Assembly (NCBI RefSeq): GCF_003337315.1
Contig: NZ_QPJV01000004.1
Coordinates: 124,001-188,000, forward strand
Direction of reading: 5' to 3'
Length of the DNA: 64,000 nucleotides
DNA from: Vagococcus fluvialis
GTDB taxonomy: Bacteria; Bacillota; Bacilli; Lactobacillales; Vagococcaceae
The notes under the pieces are model-generated. The model ran no database searches, was not told where the DNA came from, and saw nothing but the letters and a program-made list of their open reading frames with translations. Position numbers and translations under genes: made by a program. Positions 46,100 through 54,684 of the stretch are shown here, one piece after another (the stretch's first letter is position 1; each line of letters opens with the position of its first letter).

Positions 46100-47010
46100 T
46101 TGGAAGAAAAAACAAATCCTAAATGGGGATTAACGGCTGGTCTTTTAGCCTATATTTTATGGGGTGTATTACCTTTTTACTGGAAAGCAGTTGGTGTTGT
46201 ATCAGCTATTTCTATTTTAAGTTATCGTGTTTTATGGTCATTCGTTTTTATGAATGTGGTCTTATTACTTACAAAAAATGGCCAAGTTTTTGGCAAGAAG
46301 TTAAAGAGTTATTTGATAATAAAAAGAGGTTAATCGCTATTATTATTGCAGCTATTTTAATCACAACTAATTGGTTTATTTTTATTTTTTCCGTTAGTAG
46401 TGGCAAAGTGATAGATGCAAGTCTTGGTTATTATATGAATCCTTTAGTTAACGTAGTACTGGCTACAGTTATTTTAAAGGAGCGCTTAGGTCGCGGTGAG
46501 TTAATTGCTTGTCTTCTTGCAACAGCAGGCGTGATTTTATTAACTGTTCAAAGTGGACATATGCCTTGGTCTAGTATTGCTATGGCAGTAACTTTTAGTT
46601 TATATGGATTAATTAAAAAAACAGCCAGTGTTAGTTCTTTAACTGGTTTAACAATAGAAACAGCCATTATTGCACCACATGCTTTTATTTACTTAGTTTT
46701 TTTCTCAGCTGAAGGTTTTATGGCTTTTGATTTAAAAATTAATTTATTGTTAGTTGGAGCTGGTGTTGTTACAGCAATTCCTTTATTTTTATTTGCAGAG
46801 GCAGCTAAAAATATTTCTTATATTTTAGTTGGCTTTTTACAATATATTGCACCAACTTTAATGCTATTAGCAGCAATTTTTCAGTTTGGCGAAACATTTA
46901 GTACGCCGCAAATAATTGCTTTTTCATTTATTTGGATAGGAATTATTATTTTTACAGGAACTAATATTTTAACCCTTAGAAAAAATAAGCTAAAAAAGAA
47001 GAGGTTGTGA
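46100..47010 (+). pseudogene. rarD: RarD-type EamA transporter gene with a -1 frameshift
   Basis: The first frame (TTG at 46100) gives the RarD N-terminus GLTAGLLAYILWGVLPFYWK...LLLTKNG and stops at about 46331. From the A-tract at 46273-46278 (six A) the next frame gives the rest: KKWPSFWQEVKELF, then INW-like TTNWFIFIFSVSSGKVIDASLGYYMNPLV and four more helices to 47010. Adding one A would join them into about 303 residues, the normal RarD length, with ten helices. So this is a single gene broken by one missing base: a real null allele, a phase-variable tract or a sequencing error in a homopolymer. RarD proteins are drug/metabolite-superfamily permeases of uncertain substrate. Confidence 0.88.
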
Positions 47011-47124
47011 CAGAAGTGTTTAGCTTCAAGAAATAAGAAGGAAATCATGAAAATTGCTTTTCAAATTTTTGTGATTTTCGGCTTATTTCCGAAGAAGCTA
47101 CTTTTGTGACACCGTTTAGTTTGT
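47001..47124. repeat. Dispersed intergenic hairpin element, copy 2 (long form)
   Basis: About 113 bases (47001-47113) fold on themselves: GAGGTTGTGACAGAAG...GCTTC on the left pairs with GAAGCTACTTTTGTGACACC on the right. An inner stem (GAAATAAG with CTTATTTC, ATCATGAAAATT with AATTTTTGTGAT) closes on a short apex. Bases 47094-47124 are the inverted copy of 4942-4972 (30 of 31 identical). It overlaps the end of rarD. Confidence 0.8.
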
Positions 47125-47168
47125 AAAAAAAGCAGTGACAAGATTCATGTCACTGCTTCTTTTTTATT
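47125..47168. terminator. Bidirectional terminator between rarD and the HAD phosphatase
   Basis: The stem AGCAGTGACA/TGTCACTGCT with a seven-base loop, an A-run on the left and a T-rich tract on the right. Confidence 0.88.
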
Positions 47169-47976
47169 TTAAAACCCATTCTTCTAATGCGTAAGCAACA
47201 CCGTGTTCATCATTTGTTTTAGTGATTCTATCAGCAGCTTCTTTGGCAGCAGGAACAGCATTGCCCATAGCAACCCCAATACCAGCAGCTTCAAGCATTG
47301 ATAAATCATTTTCATTATCACCAATGGCCATGACTTCATCTAGGGTGATGTTTAAGTGATTGGCAAGTTCAGTGACAGCGATTCCTTTGGTTGCATTTTT
47401 ATTTAAAACTTCTAAGTAGAAAGGCATACTTTTAACCATCGCAAAGCGATTACTAAAATCAGTAGGCATATTTTTAATGGCTTCATTTAATTTTTCTTCA
47501 TGATCAATCATCATAGCTTTGATAATAGTTGTCTCAGAAGTCATTTCACTTACTGGACGATAAACTAAAGGAATACCTGTTAAAAAGGCTTCATGAACTG
47601 TATACTCACTAATATCTTTATTAGCTGTGTACATAGTTGAGTAATCTTGAGCGTGGAAATGAACATCAAGTTTTCTTGATAATAACTCAACATCTAAATA
47701 GTCTTCATGTGATAAAGGATGTTGAATTAAGACTTCCTCTGTGCCAGCATTTTGAATCATAGCACCATTATAAGTAATCATAAAGCCATGCTCGTTATCT
47801 AATTCTAATTCTTTAATTAAATCTAGAACACCAATTGTTGGTCTACCAGTAGCTAAGACAATGTTAACATCATTTTCAGTACATTTTTTGATGGCAGCTT
47901 TCACTTCAGGTGTTACTTTTCTTTCTGAGTTTAATAAAGTACCGTCAATATCGATTGTGACTAATTTTATTGCCAA
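47164..47976 (-). CDS. Cof-type HAD-superfamily phosphatase
   Basis: 270 residues from a TTG with AAGGAG ten bases upstream. HAD motifs: DIDGTLLNS (motif I), ATGRP (II), Lys in KGIAVTEL (III), and GDNENDLSMLEAAG (IV). A C2B-type cap lies between, as in YidA/Cof sugar-phosphate phosphatases. It likely dephosphorylates sugar phosphates or flavin precursors; the range is broad in this family. It follows the HD-domain gene on the same strand after 14 bases and is probably co-transcribed with it. Confidence 0.92.
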   Translation of the reverse strand: MAIKLVTIDIDGTLLNSERKVTPEVKAAIKKCTENDVNIVLATGRPTIGVLDLIKELELDNEHGFMITYNGAMIQNAGTEEVLIQHPLSHEDYLDVELLSRKLDVHFHAQDYSTMYTANKDISEYTVHEAFLTGIPLVYRPVSEMTSETTIIKAMMIDHEEKLNEAIKNMPTDFSNRFAMVKSMPFYLEVLNKNATKGIAVTELANHLNITLDEVMAIGDNENDLSMLEAAGIGVAMGNAVPAAKEAADRITKTNDEHGVAYALEEWVLK

Positions 47977-47990
47977 AATAAAAACACTCC

Positions 47991-49343
47991 TTAATTTTCC
48001 TTGATTGCTCCGTTATGGATTTGTTGATTAAACTGAGCAATTTGTTCTTCAAATAAAGTATAGGATGGGGAAGTCTGACTTGCAAGCATTTCTTTTGGGA
48101 AAAAGAAACGCTGGTCTCCTTTTGATTGCCCAGCAAGAGATGCGACTAAGTCACTTGCTTTTGACAACTCAATTAATGAGCCATCTGGTTCCATTAATTC
48201 AATCTGTGTACGATGTTTATTTTTAGAAGGTTGGTAAAAATCGTAAGGTAAGTCATAACTTGAGTTAATGGCAGTATAGTTTTCTGAATCATAACCAACT
48301 TCATTAATTAATGCTACGAGCTCTGGGATTTTTTCCTTTGTTGTCTCATTAAAAGTAATTGATTTAAAGGGACGTCTGTGTAAGAAACGTTTTGCCAAGT
48401 CACTTAAAGTATCATCAGGGTGATCCATCCATGATAAAAAGGCGGTATTTAATACACCATCATCTAATTTTAAATAATCAGATAACGTATACGTGCCATT
48501 TAAAAAGGGCACGACTAGTGGTGAGTAGTTTTGGAAAAAGTCTGGGTCACTACTGTATAAAAATTTCCCTCTTTTTAAAAGGTGGTCAAGAATAACTTCC
48601 ATACCACGAGAAACAGGGTGAAAATAAATCTGCATGTACATTTGGTAGCGACTGACAATATAATCTTCTACAGCGTGCATCCCATTAAATTGAAAGGCTA
48701 TCCCACTTTTATAAGGTCTAATCACTCTTAAAATACGAGTTAAATCAAAAGTTCCATACTCTGTTCCAGTATAAAAAGCATCTCTTAATAAATAGTCCAT
48801 ACGGTCAGCATCAATTTGACTTGAAATAAGCTGAACTACTTGTTGATTAGGATAATCTTTACTAATAACGCTAGCAACTTTTTCAGGAAAATCAGGTGCT
48901 ACTTGTCTTAGAATTTGATTTATCTCAGTAGTTTCTGAGGTAATAATATCAATTGTAAACAATTCGTGATTGGTATCAAAAATGCCTTCAAAGGTATGAG
49001 AGTAAGGACCGTGTCCCACGTCATGAAGTAAAGCAGCACATAAAGCAACTAAGCGTTCACTATCATCCCAACCATTTTCTGGATCCTCTTCAATAGAAAA
49101 ATTTCGAGCAAAGAAGTTACAAATTCGTCTAGTAATCTCATAAACTCCTAAAGAATGACCAAACCTAGAATGCTCAGCTGCGTGAAAAGTGAAAGAAGAA
49201 GTTCCTAATTGTTTGATTCTTCTTAATCTTTGAAATTCTTTAGAGTTAATTAATTCTAAAATAATTTGATGCTCTACATGAATATATTGATGAATAGGAT
49301 CTCTGAAGACTTTTTCTATTGGAAGTTTTGCTTCAAAGCTCAT
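47991..49343 (-). CDS. HD-domain phosphohydrolase, YwfO type
   Basis: 450 residues. HD-superfamily residues: His63 in SRFGHSLGVYE, His107-Asp108 in LLHDVGHGPYSH, and a later Asp in QIDADRMDYLLRD. The sequence resembles dNTP triphosphohydrolases such as YwfO and the enterococcal EF1143 enzyme, which hydrolyse dNTPs under allosteric control. The start lies next to GGGAGG and overlaps the lipL stop by four bases, so lipL-ywfO-cof is an operon. Confidence 0.9.
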   Translation of the reverse strand: MSFEAKLPIEKVFRDPIHQYIHVEHQIILELINSKEFQRLRRIKQLGTSSFTFHAAEHSRFGHSLGVYEITRRICNFFARNFSIEEDPENGWDDSERLVALCAALLHDVGHGPYSHTFEGIFDTNHELFTIDIITSETTEINQILRQVAPDFPEKVASVISKDYPNQQVVQLISSQIDADRMDYLLRDAFYTGTEYGTFDLTRILRVIRPYKSGIAFQFNGMHAVEDYIVSRYQMYMQIYFHPVSRGMEVILDHLLKRGKFLYSSDPDFFQNYSPLVVPFLNGTYTLSDYLKLDDGVLNTAFLSWMDHPDDTLSDLAKRFLHRRPFKSITFNETTKEKIPELVALINEVGYDSENYTAINSSYDLPYDFYQPSKNKHRTQIELMEPDGSLIELSKASDLVASLAGQSKGDQRFFFPKEMLASQTSPSYTLFEEQIAQFNQQIHNGAIKEN

Positions 49344-50197
49344 TTATTTAACGCCTCCCAGTTAATAATTTCATTTCTTTGTAACATTCTTTTTTCTTGA
49401 AAAGTATAACTTTCTTTAAAGTCCTCTGATTCTAAAAAGTCATTAAATGTCTGCTGTTTTTCATCACTTATGATGTAATCAGTTGCGATGACTTTTTTTA
49501 GGCGTGTAACCATATCAGCTACTGTTAAATCAGCTTTAAGTAAGTCAGATAAGTTAGCCATCGAGTCAGGGTTAACAGGCGGGAAGTTTTTTTGACCAAA
49601 ATCTTCACCTAAACTTGCTTGATAAAAATCTCTGACTAATTCGCCACGTGCTTGTTGATTCCCGTTAACACTTAAATAAATCATGATGCCAATTCCTTTT
49701 TTTATTCTACGTTGAGAGATACCAGCAAATTTTTTACCATCAATACTTAAATCAAATTCTCCAGGACAATAAGAATCTGATACTTCAAAGGCATCAATGG
49801 ACGCTTTGAAATCACCTAATGCTTTTTCAATGACTTCTTTCATAAATTCATAGCCATTATCAATTGAGATGGCAAATTTTTCAGAAGGTTGAGGCATAAT
49901 TAAAGAGAAATTAAGGACTCCCTCATCTGCTACAACTGCTAAGCCACCAGAATTTCTAACAATTGGGTGGTACTGATTAGACATAATAGAAGTAAGTCCT
50001 TTTTCTAGGTCATTAACTCGAGTGTCTTGCATACCTAAAATAAGTTGATTTTTCATTGTCCAAAAGTGGAAACAATTTACTTGGTGATTTCCTGCATATT
50101 CGGCTAAAATATCTGTATATATAAATGGCTCCAATGCTTGATTAGGTTTTATTTGATATTGTTCAAGTAAGAGAGCTTGTTTATTTGATTCTGTCAT
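49340..50197 (-). CDS. lipL: Octanoyl-[GcvH]:protein N-octanoyltransferase, LipL type
   Basis: 285 residues from the ATG at 50197 (TTAGGAG site); the frame stays open upstream, but the extra 53 hydrophobic residues come from non-coding sequence. BPL/LplA fold with RNSGGLAVV, the catalytic Cys144 in SYCPGEFDLS, and KKFAGISQRR. LipL moves octanoyl groups from GcvH to the E2 subunits of 2-oxoacid dehydrogenases in Gram-positive lipoate synthesis or scavenging. In Bacillus the gene also lies near ywfO. A lipoate ligase role cannot be excluded without a search, but the Cys position favours LipL. Confidence 0.88.
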   Translation of the reverse strand: MTESNKQALLLEQYQIKPNQALEPFIYTDILAEYAGNHQVNCFHFWTMKNQLILGMQDTRVNDLEKGLTSIMSNQYHPIVRNSGGLAVVADEGVLNFSLIMPQPSEKFAISIDNGYEFMKEVIEKALGDFKASIDAFEVSDSYCPGEFDLSIDGKKFAGISQRRIKKGIGIMIYLSVNGNQQARGELVRDFYQASLGEDFGQKNFPPVNPDSMANLSDLLKADLTVADMVTRLKKVIATDYIISDEKQQTFNDFLESEDFKESYTFQEKRMLQRNEIINWEALNK

Positions 50198-50337
50198 GTG
50201 AAACACTCCTAAATAGATAGTAAACTTATTATACATGAATTTTGACAAAATATTGAATAAATAAGCTTTGACTTTATTTGACAAAAGCATGGAACCCGTG
50301 GAAAATAGAGGAAAGATTAAATAGAGGTGCTTGTAAA

Positions 50338-50775
50338 ATGGAAGAAAGAAAATCAATACCAGTTATCATAAAAGTGAAGACAGAAGTTTTCCAAGAAAAT
50401 GAATTAAAAGAATTTTTTATGGAAGAAGAAGGACAAATAGTTAGAATCGGTGAAGTTCTTTATATTAGATACAATGAACAGTTAGAAGGTGTCGATAACA
50501 AGGTTTCAGTTACAATGAAAATTTTAGCAGACGGTAGCGTTCAGTTGATTCGCGCAGGGGACGTACGAATGAAATTAAAATTTGATTACCAAAAACACAA
50601 TGAAACGCATTACCAAACATCATTTGGAACTATGTGGATTACAACTTTTACTAATAATATGCGTGTTAGCTTAAAAGATCGTCCTTACTCAGGACAAGTG
50701 ACTATTGATTATGATTTATTTGGTGGAGATGAAAAAATTGGTGTCTACCATCTAGAGTTAAATTTTACAGCGTAA
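50338..50775 (+). CDS. ywiB: DUF1934 family protein YwiB
   Basis: 145 residues from the ATG at 50338 after AGAGGTG; the longer frame from 50278 has no ribosome site. The sequence is a small lipocalin-like beta-barrel of the DUF1934 family (GEVLYIRYNEQLEG, then VKLKF-type strands, ending VGVYHLELNFTA-like GVYHLELNFTA). The function is unknown. Its neighbour rpoE downstream follows the order seen in many Firmicutes. Confidence 0.88.
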   Translation: MEERKSIPVIIKVKTEVFQENELKEFFMEEEGQIVRIGEVLYIRYNEQLEGVDNKVSVTMKILADGSVQLIRAGDVRMKLKFDYQKHNETHYQTSFGTMWITTFTNNMRVSLKDRPYSGQVTIDYDLFGGDEKIGVYHLELNFTA

Positions 50776-50805
50776 ATAGACTTAAAAAGTCATATTTGAA
50801 TTGCA

Positions 50806-50832
50806 TTGACACTGTAGTTATTGTATTATAAA
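50806..50832 (+). promoter_or_regulatory. Candidate rpoE promoter
   Basis: TTGACA (50806-50811), a short 15-base spacer and TATAAA (50827-50832). The spacer is two bases below ideal. Confidence 0.5.
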
Positions 50833-50860
50833 GAGTAGACTGTGAAAGGACGTGTGCCAG

Positions 50861-51463
50861 TTGGAATTAGACGTATTTAAAGGTATCGACAAAAAAGAAA
50901 TTTCAATGATTGAAGTGGCTCATGCTATCTTAGCTGAGCGTGGCGATATTATGGATTTTTCAGATTTAGTAAACCAAATTCAAACTTATTTAGAAAAAGC
51001 AGATAGTGAAATTAGAGATGTATTACCTCAATTTTATACAGATTTAAATATTGATGGTAGTTTTATTTCTTTAGGTGATAACCGTTGGGGCTTACGCTCT
51101 TGGTATCCAATCGATTCAATTGATGAAGAAGTTTCAGGAATTGATGAAGATGAAGATGAAACTGTTCGTCGTAAAAAACGTAAAAAAGTTAATGCCTTTA
51201 TTGGTATGGACGAAGATGCCATTGACTACAACGATGACGATCCAGAAGATTCAGATATTCATGATGAAGATGATGAAGAGTTATACGAAGAAGAAGATGA
51301 CGATGAAGCAAAAGAAATTAAAGAATACACAACTGATTTATCAGAAATCGGTGATGTAGATGAAGATACAGATGAAGCAGAAGGTTTAACAATCGTTGAT
51401 GAAGATGATTTAGACGAAGATGATCTTTATGAAGAAGACGAAGAAGAAACTGAAGAAAATTAA
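50861..51463 (+). CDS. rpoE: RNA polymerase delta subunit
   Basis: 200 residues if the TTG at 50861 is used (AAAGGA ten bases upstream); a GTG at 50852 almost touches the ribosome site. The N-terminal HARE-HTH domain (about 1-85, with [22 protein letters not shown] and [12 protein letters not shown]) is followed by a basic patch (RRKKRKK) and a very acidic disordered tail of about 90 residues, mostly Asp and Glu. The delta subunit of Gram-positive RNA polymerase raises recycling and promoter selectivity. It ends in a strong terminator. Confidence 0.96.
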   Translation: MELDVFKGIDKKEISMIEVAHAILAERGDIMDFSDLVNQIQTYLEKADSEIRDVLPQFYTDLNIDGSFISLGDNRWGLRSWYPIDSIDEEVSGIDEDEDETVRRKKRKKVNAFIGMDEDAIDYNDDDPEDSDIHDEDDEELYEEEDDDEAKEIKEYTTDLSEIGDVDEDTDEAEGLTIVDEDDLDEDDLYEEDEEETEEN

Positions 51464-51469
51464 TTAATT

Positions 51470-51503
51470 AAAAGAGCATCTTTTTAAAGGATGCTCTTTT
51501 TTT
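51470..51503 (+). terminator. Terminator after rpoE
   Basis: The stem AAAGAGCATC/GATGCTCTTT with a loop of about nine bases and seven T. Confidence 0.9.
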
Positions 51504-51521
51504 AAAAGTGAGGAAATAAAA

Positions 51522-51853
51522 ATGGTGCATCAATTAGTGGAGTATATTATTTTTGCTTTGAATTCTTTTTCAGTTGTCATTTTATTATTTGGTGTTGGAA
51601 AAGCAATGATTGATTTCTTTAAAAATAAATTTAGTGGATTAGACCGAATGAGTATTTCAAAAAAAATAACTATGTGAAAATGTATTTAGGGTCTTATGTT
51701 TTATTAAGTTTAGAAGTTTTAATTGCTTCTGATATTATCGAAACAATTCTGAATCCATCAATTGAAGATATTTTAATTTTAGCTGGTGTAGTAGTGATTA
51801 GAACAGCGATTTCTTACTTCTTAGGTAAGGAAATGGAGAGTACTGAAATTTAA
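51522..51853 (+). pseudogene. DUF1622 membrane protein gene with a -1 frameshift
   Basis: The ATG at 51522 (GTGAGG site) opens MVHQLVEYIIFALNSFSVV...SISKKI and stops at 51675. After the eight-A tract at 51659-51666 the neighbouring frame continues NNYVKMYLGSYVLLSLEVL...SYFLGKEMESTEI to a stop at 51851-51853. Adding one A joins them into about 110 residues with three membrane helices, the usual DUF1622 protein. DUF1622 proteins are small integral membrane proteins of unknown function. As in rarD, the break is exactly one missing A in an A-run. Both halves keep normal codon use, so the lesion is recent, slip-rescued or an error. Confidence 0.85.
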
Positions 51854-51899
51854 AAAAAGGAAGCTTAACATCTTAAAAAAGTGTTAAGCTTCTTTTTTA
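51853..51899 (+). terminator. Terminator after the DUF1622 gene
   Basis: A perfect stem GAAGCTTAAC/GTTAAGCTTC with a T-run. Confidence 0.88.
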
Positions 51900-51927
51900 T
51901 TTCAAACAAAACACTTGTAATATTTTT

Positions 51928-51943
51928 TAACAACGCTTACAAT
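51928..51943. promoter_or_regulatory. Candidate cre (CcpA) site upstream of the aldehyde dehydrogenase
   Basis: On the minus strand it reads ATTGTAAGCGTTGTTA. This fits WTGNAANCGNWNNCW with one mismatch at the final C. It lies 45 bases before the start codon. Confidence 0.4.
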
Positions 51944-51987
51944 ATCAACTATACCAAAAAAACAAAAATGTTAGGAGAGATTTTTAA

Positions 51988-53463
51988 ATGGTTGATTTTA
52001 ATATAGATGAAAGCTATGGTATGTATATAAATGGTGAGTGGACCAATGGTGTTGGTTCTAAAAAGATAGCTAGTCTCTCACCGGCAACTGGTGAAAAATT
52101 AGCAACTTTTATAGATGCAGTCGATGAAGATGTGGATATGGCTGTTTCAGCTGCACAAGAAGCATTAGTTGATTGGAAAAAATGGTCACTTCTAGACAGA
52201 AGTAATTTATTATTAAAAATTGCTGATGTGATTGATGAGAACATGGAACATTTAGCAATGGTTGAATCGATGGACAATGGAAAACCAATTAGAGAAACAA
52301 GAACAATTGATGTGCCACTTAGTGCAGATCATTTTAGATACTTTGCAGGTGTTATTAGAAGTGAAGAAGGAAGTGCTACAGCATTTGATGAAAATACATT
52401 AAGTATAGTCATTCGTGAACCAATCGGAGTAGTCGGACAAATTATTCCTTGGAACTTTCCGATTCTTATGGCTGCTTGGAAAATAGCGCCAGCCTTAGCT
52501 GCAGGAAATACAATTGTTATTCATCCATCATCATCTACTTCACTAAGTTTACTTGAGCTGGTTAAGTTAATTGGACCGATGTTACCAAAAGGAGTTTTAA
52601 ATGTTATTACTGGTAAAGGTTCTAAATCTGGTGAATATATGTTACACCATGAAGGATTTAACAAACTAGCTTTCACAGGTTCTACTGAGATTGGTCATAA
52701 TGTGGCAAAAGCTGCAGCAGAAAGATTAATTCCAGCTACTTTAGAATTAGGTGGTAAGTCAGCGAATATTTTCTTTGATGATATGCCTTTTGAAAAAGCA
52801 ATTGAAGGAGCACAATTAGGTATTCTTTTTAATCAAGGCCAAGTTTGTTGTGCGGGGTCAAGAATTTTCGTTCAAGAAGGAATTTATGACAAATTTGTTA
52901 ATGCTTTAAAAGAAAAATTTGAATCAGTAGTAGTAGGTGGTCCTTTAAATGAAGATACTCAAATGGGAGCTCAAGTAAATGAGGCACAATTAAGAAAAAT
53001 TGAAGATGCTGTAGAAAGAGGTCGCAAGGAAGGAGCAACTATTTTAACAGGAGGGACAAGATTAACAGGTGCTTTAAGTAATGGTTGTTTCATGAGACCA
53101 ACTTTATTAACAGATGTGACAAATGATATGGAAATTGCTCAAGAAGAAATTTTTGGACCTGTTGCTGTAGTTATTAAGTTTAAAACAGTTGATGAAGTGA
53201 TTAAACTGGCAAATGATTCTGACTACGGATTAGGTGGTGGTGTATGGACTAATAATATCAATACAGCTTTAAAAGTTGGACGTGGTGTTGAAACAGGACG
53301 TGTCTGGGTAAATACGTATAACCAAATTCCAGCAGGTAGTCCATTTGGTGGTTATAAAAAATCTGGTATTGGAAGAGAGACTCACAAGGCAATTTTAGAT
53401 AGTTATTCTCAAACTAAAAATATTTACATTGATACAAATGAGAATCCGATTGGACTGTATTAA
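51988..53463 (+). CDS. NAD(P)-dependent aldehyde dehydrogenase
   Basis: 491 residues, usual for the ALDH superfamily. Motifs: PWNFPILM (near 154), the Rossmann GSTEIG at 231-236, catalytic Glu253 in LELGGKSAN and catalytic Cys287 in GQVCCAG. It resembles acetaldehyde/AldA-type enzymes oxidising aldehydes to acids in the cytoplasm. One residue is odd: the cofactor-binding Lys of the usual KPxxxT motif is His (IHPSSST near 178-184). It stands alone with AGGAGAG upstream. A candidate cre site suggests catabolite control. Confidence 0.93.
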   Translation: MVDFNIDESYGMYINGEWTNGVGSKKIASLSPATGEKLATFIDAVDEDVDMAVSAAQEALVDWKKWSLLDRSNLLLKIADVIDENMEHLAMVESMDNGKPIRETRTIDVPLSADHFRYFAGVIRSEEGSATAFDENTLSIVIREPIGVVGQIIPWNFPILMAAWKIAPALAAGNTIVIHPSSSTSLSLLELVKLIGPMLPKGVLNVITGKGSKSGEYMLHHEGFNKLAFTGSTEIGHNVAKAAAERLIPATLELGGKSANIFFDDMPFEKAIEGAQLGILFNQGQVCCAGSRIFVQEGIYDKFVNALKEKFESVVVGGPLNEDTQMGAQVNEAQLRKIEDAVERGRKEGATILTGGTRLTGALSNGCFMRPTLLTDVTNDMEIAQEEIFGPVAVVIKFKTVDEVIKLANDSDYGLGGGVWTNNINTALKVGRGVETGRVWVNTYNQIPAGSPFGGYKKSGIGRETHKAILDSYSQTKNIYIDTNENPIGLY

Positions 53464-53626
53464 TTTGTATTAAATAGTAGGAAGATGAAATGGTTTGAAA
53501 GTTTCAGAAAATTCATAGTAAAATTTTAGTTTAACTAGCAAAATGGAGTAAACAGTGGTAAAATAACCGTGTTAGCTAAGCTAAACTTAATAAAAATCTT
53601 TATCCAAAATTAGGAGGAAATTATTT

Positions 53627-54493
53627 ATGGCATTAGTATCAGCAGCAGAAATGTTAAAAAAAGCTAGAGAAGGACAATACGCAGTTGGGGCTTTTAATAC
53701 AAACAACTTAGAGTGGACTCAAGCTATCTTACGCGGAGCTCAAGCAGCAAACGCACCAGTTATGATCCAAACATCTATGGGAGCAGCTAAATATATGGGT
53801 GGCTACCAAGTTTGTTACGATATCGTAAAAGATTTAATTGATTCAATGGGAATTACAGTTCCTGTAGCTTTACATTTAGATCATGGTGAATACGAAGATG
53901 CTTTAAAATGTATCGAAATTGGATATACTTCAGTAATGTTCGATGGTTCTCATTTACCATTTGACGAAAACTTAGAAAAAGCTAAAGACGTTGTTGCTAA
54001 AGCTCACGCTGCAGGTGTTTCTGTAGAATGTGAAGTTGGAAGCATCGGTGGAGAAGAAGACGGAATTATTGGCTCTGGTGAATTAGCAGATCCAGCTGAA
54101 TGTAAAGCAATGTCTGATACAGGTATTGATTTCTTAGCAGCAGGTATTGGTAACATCCACGGTTCATACCCAGAAAACTGGACAGGATTAAGCTTTGAAA
54201 CTTTAGAAGCAATCGCTGACGTTACTGATGGTAAACCTTTAGTATTACACGGTGGTTCTGGTATTCCTTTAGACCAAGTACAAAAAGCTATTTCTTTAGG
54301 TGTTTCAAAAATCAACGTAAACACTGAATGTCAAGAAGTATTTGCATCAGCTACACGTAAATACATCGAAGAAGGTAAAGACTTAGAAGGTAAAGGATTT
54401 GACCCTCGTAAATTATTAGCACCAGGATTTGATGCTGTTACTGAATTAGTTAAAGAACGTATCGAATGGTTCGGTTCTACAAACAAAGCGTAA
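53627..54493 (+). CDS. fba: Class II fructose-1,6-bisphosphate aldolase
   Basis: 288 residues. The zinc ligands and signatures are LHLDHGEYEDALKCIE, YTSVMFDGSHLPFDENL, VECEVGSIGGEEDG, and LHGGSGIP with KINVNTECQ. The enzyme cleaves fructose 1,6-bisphosphate in glycolysis. AGGAGG lies upstream, and codon use is strongly biased, as expected for a highly expressed gene. The promoter region contains TAAAAT -10-like elements and a GTTAGCTAAGCTAAAC near-palindrome at 53571-53586. It ends in a terminator. Confidence 0.97.
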   Translation: MALVSAAEMLKKAREGQYAVGAFNTNNLEWTQAILRGAQAANAPVMIQTSMGAAKYMGGYQVCYDIVKDLIDSMGITVPVALHLDHGEYEDALKCIEIGYTSVMFDGSHLPFDENLEKAKDVVAKAHAAGVSVECEVGSIGGEEDGIIGSGELADPAECKAMSDTGIDFLAAGIGNIHGSYPENWTGLSFETLEAIADVTDGKPLVLHGGSGIPLDQVQKAISLGVSKINVNTECQEVFASATRKYIEEGKDLEGKGFDPRKLLAPGFDAVTELVKERIEWFGSTNKA

Positions 54494-54501
54494 ATAATTT
54501 T

Positions 54502-54536
54502 TAAGAAGAGATTAGCACTTTAGCTAGTCTCTTTTT
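54502..54536 (+). terminator. Terminator after fba
   Basis: The stem GAGATTAGC/GCTAGTCTC (one wobble) and a run of T. Confidence 0.85.
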
Positions 54537-54628
54537 TTGTTTAAAAGACATAAATGTATCTATGACTTTTTTTAGTGACCTATTTATGGTAGAATATCAT
54601 TGGTTAATAAAAACTAGATGAAACTTGT

Positions 54629-54655
54629 AGCTGCTTGTAAAAAAGCAGCTTTTTT
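54629..54655 (+). terminator. Terminator-like stem-loop in the murA leader
   Basis: A perfect stem AGCTGCTT/AAGCAGCT with a six-base loop and six T, 30 bases upstream of the murA start. It lies downstream of an extended -10 (TGGTAGAAT near 54586), so it lies inside the transcript leader and could attenuate murA. Confidence 0.65.
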
Positions 54656-54684
54656 AAAGTATAAAGTGAGGAAATTTAAAAATA

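Noticed and set aside
51075-51359. Met/Lys-rich ORF overlapping rpoE
   Set aside because: It is the shifted reading of the GAT/GAA repeats encoding the acidic tail of the delta subunit.
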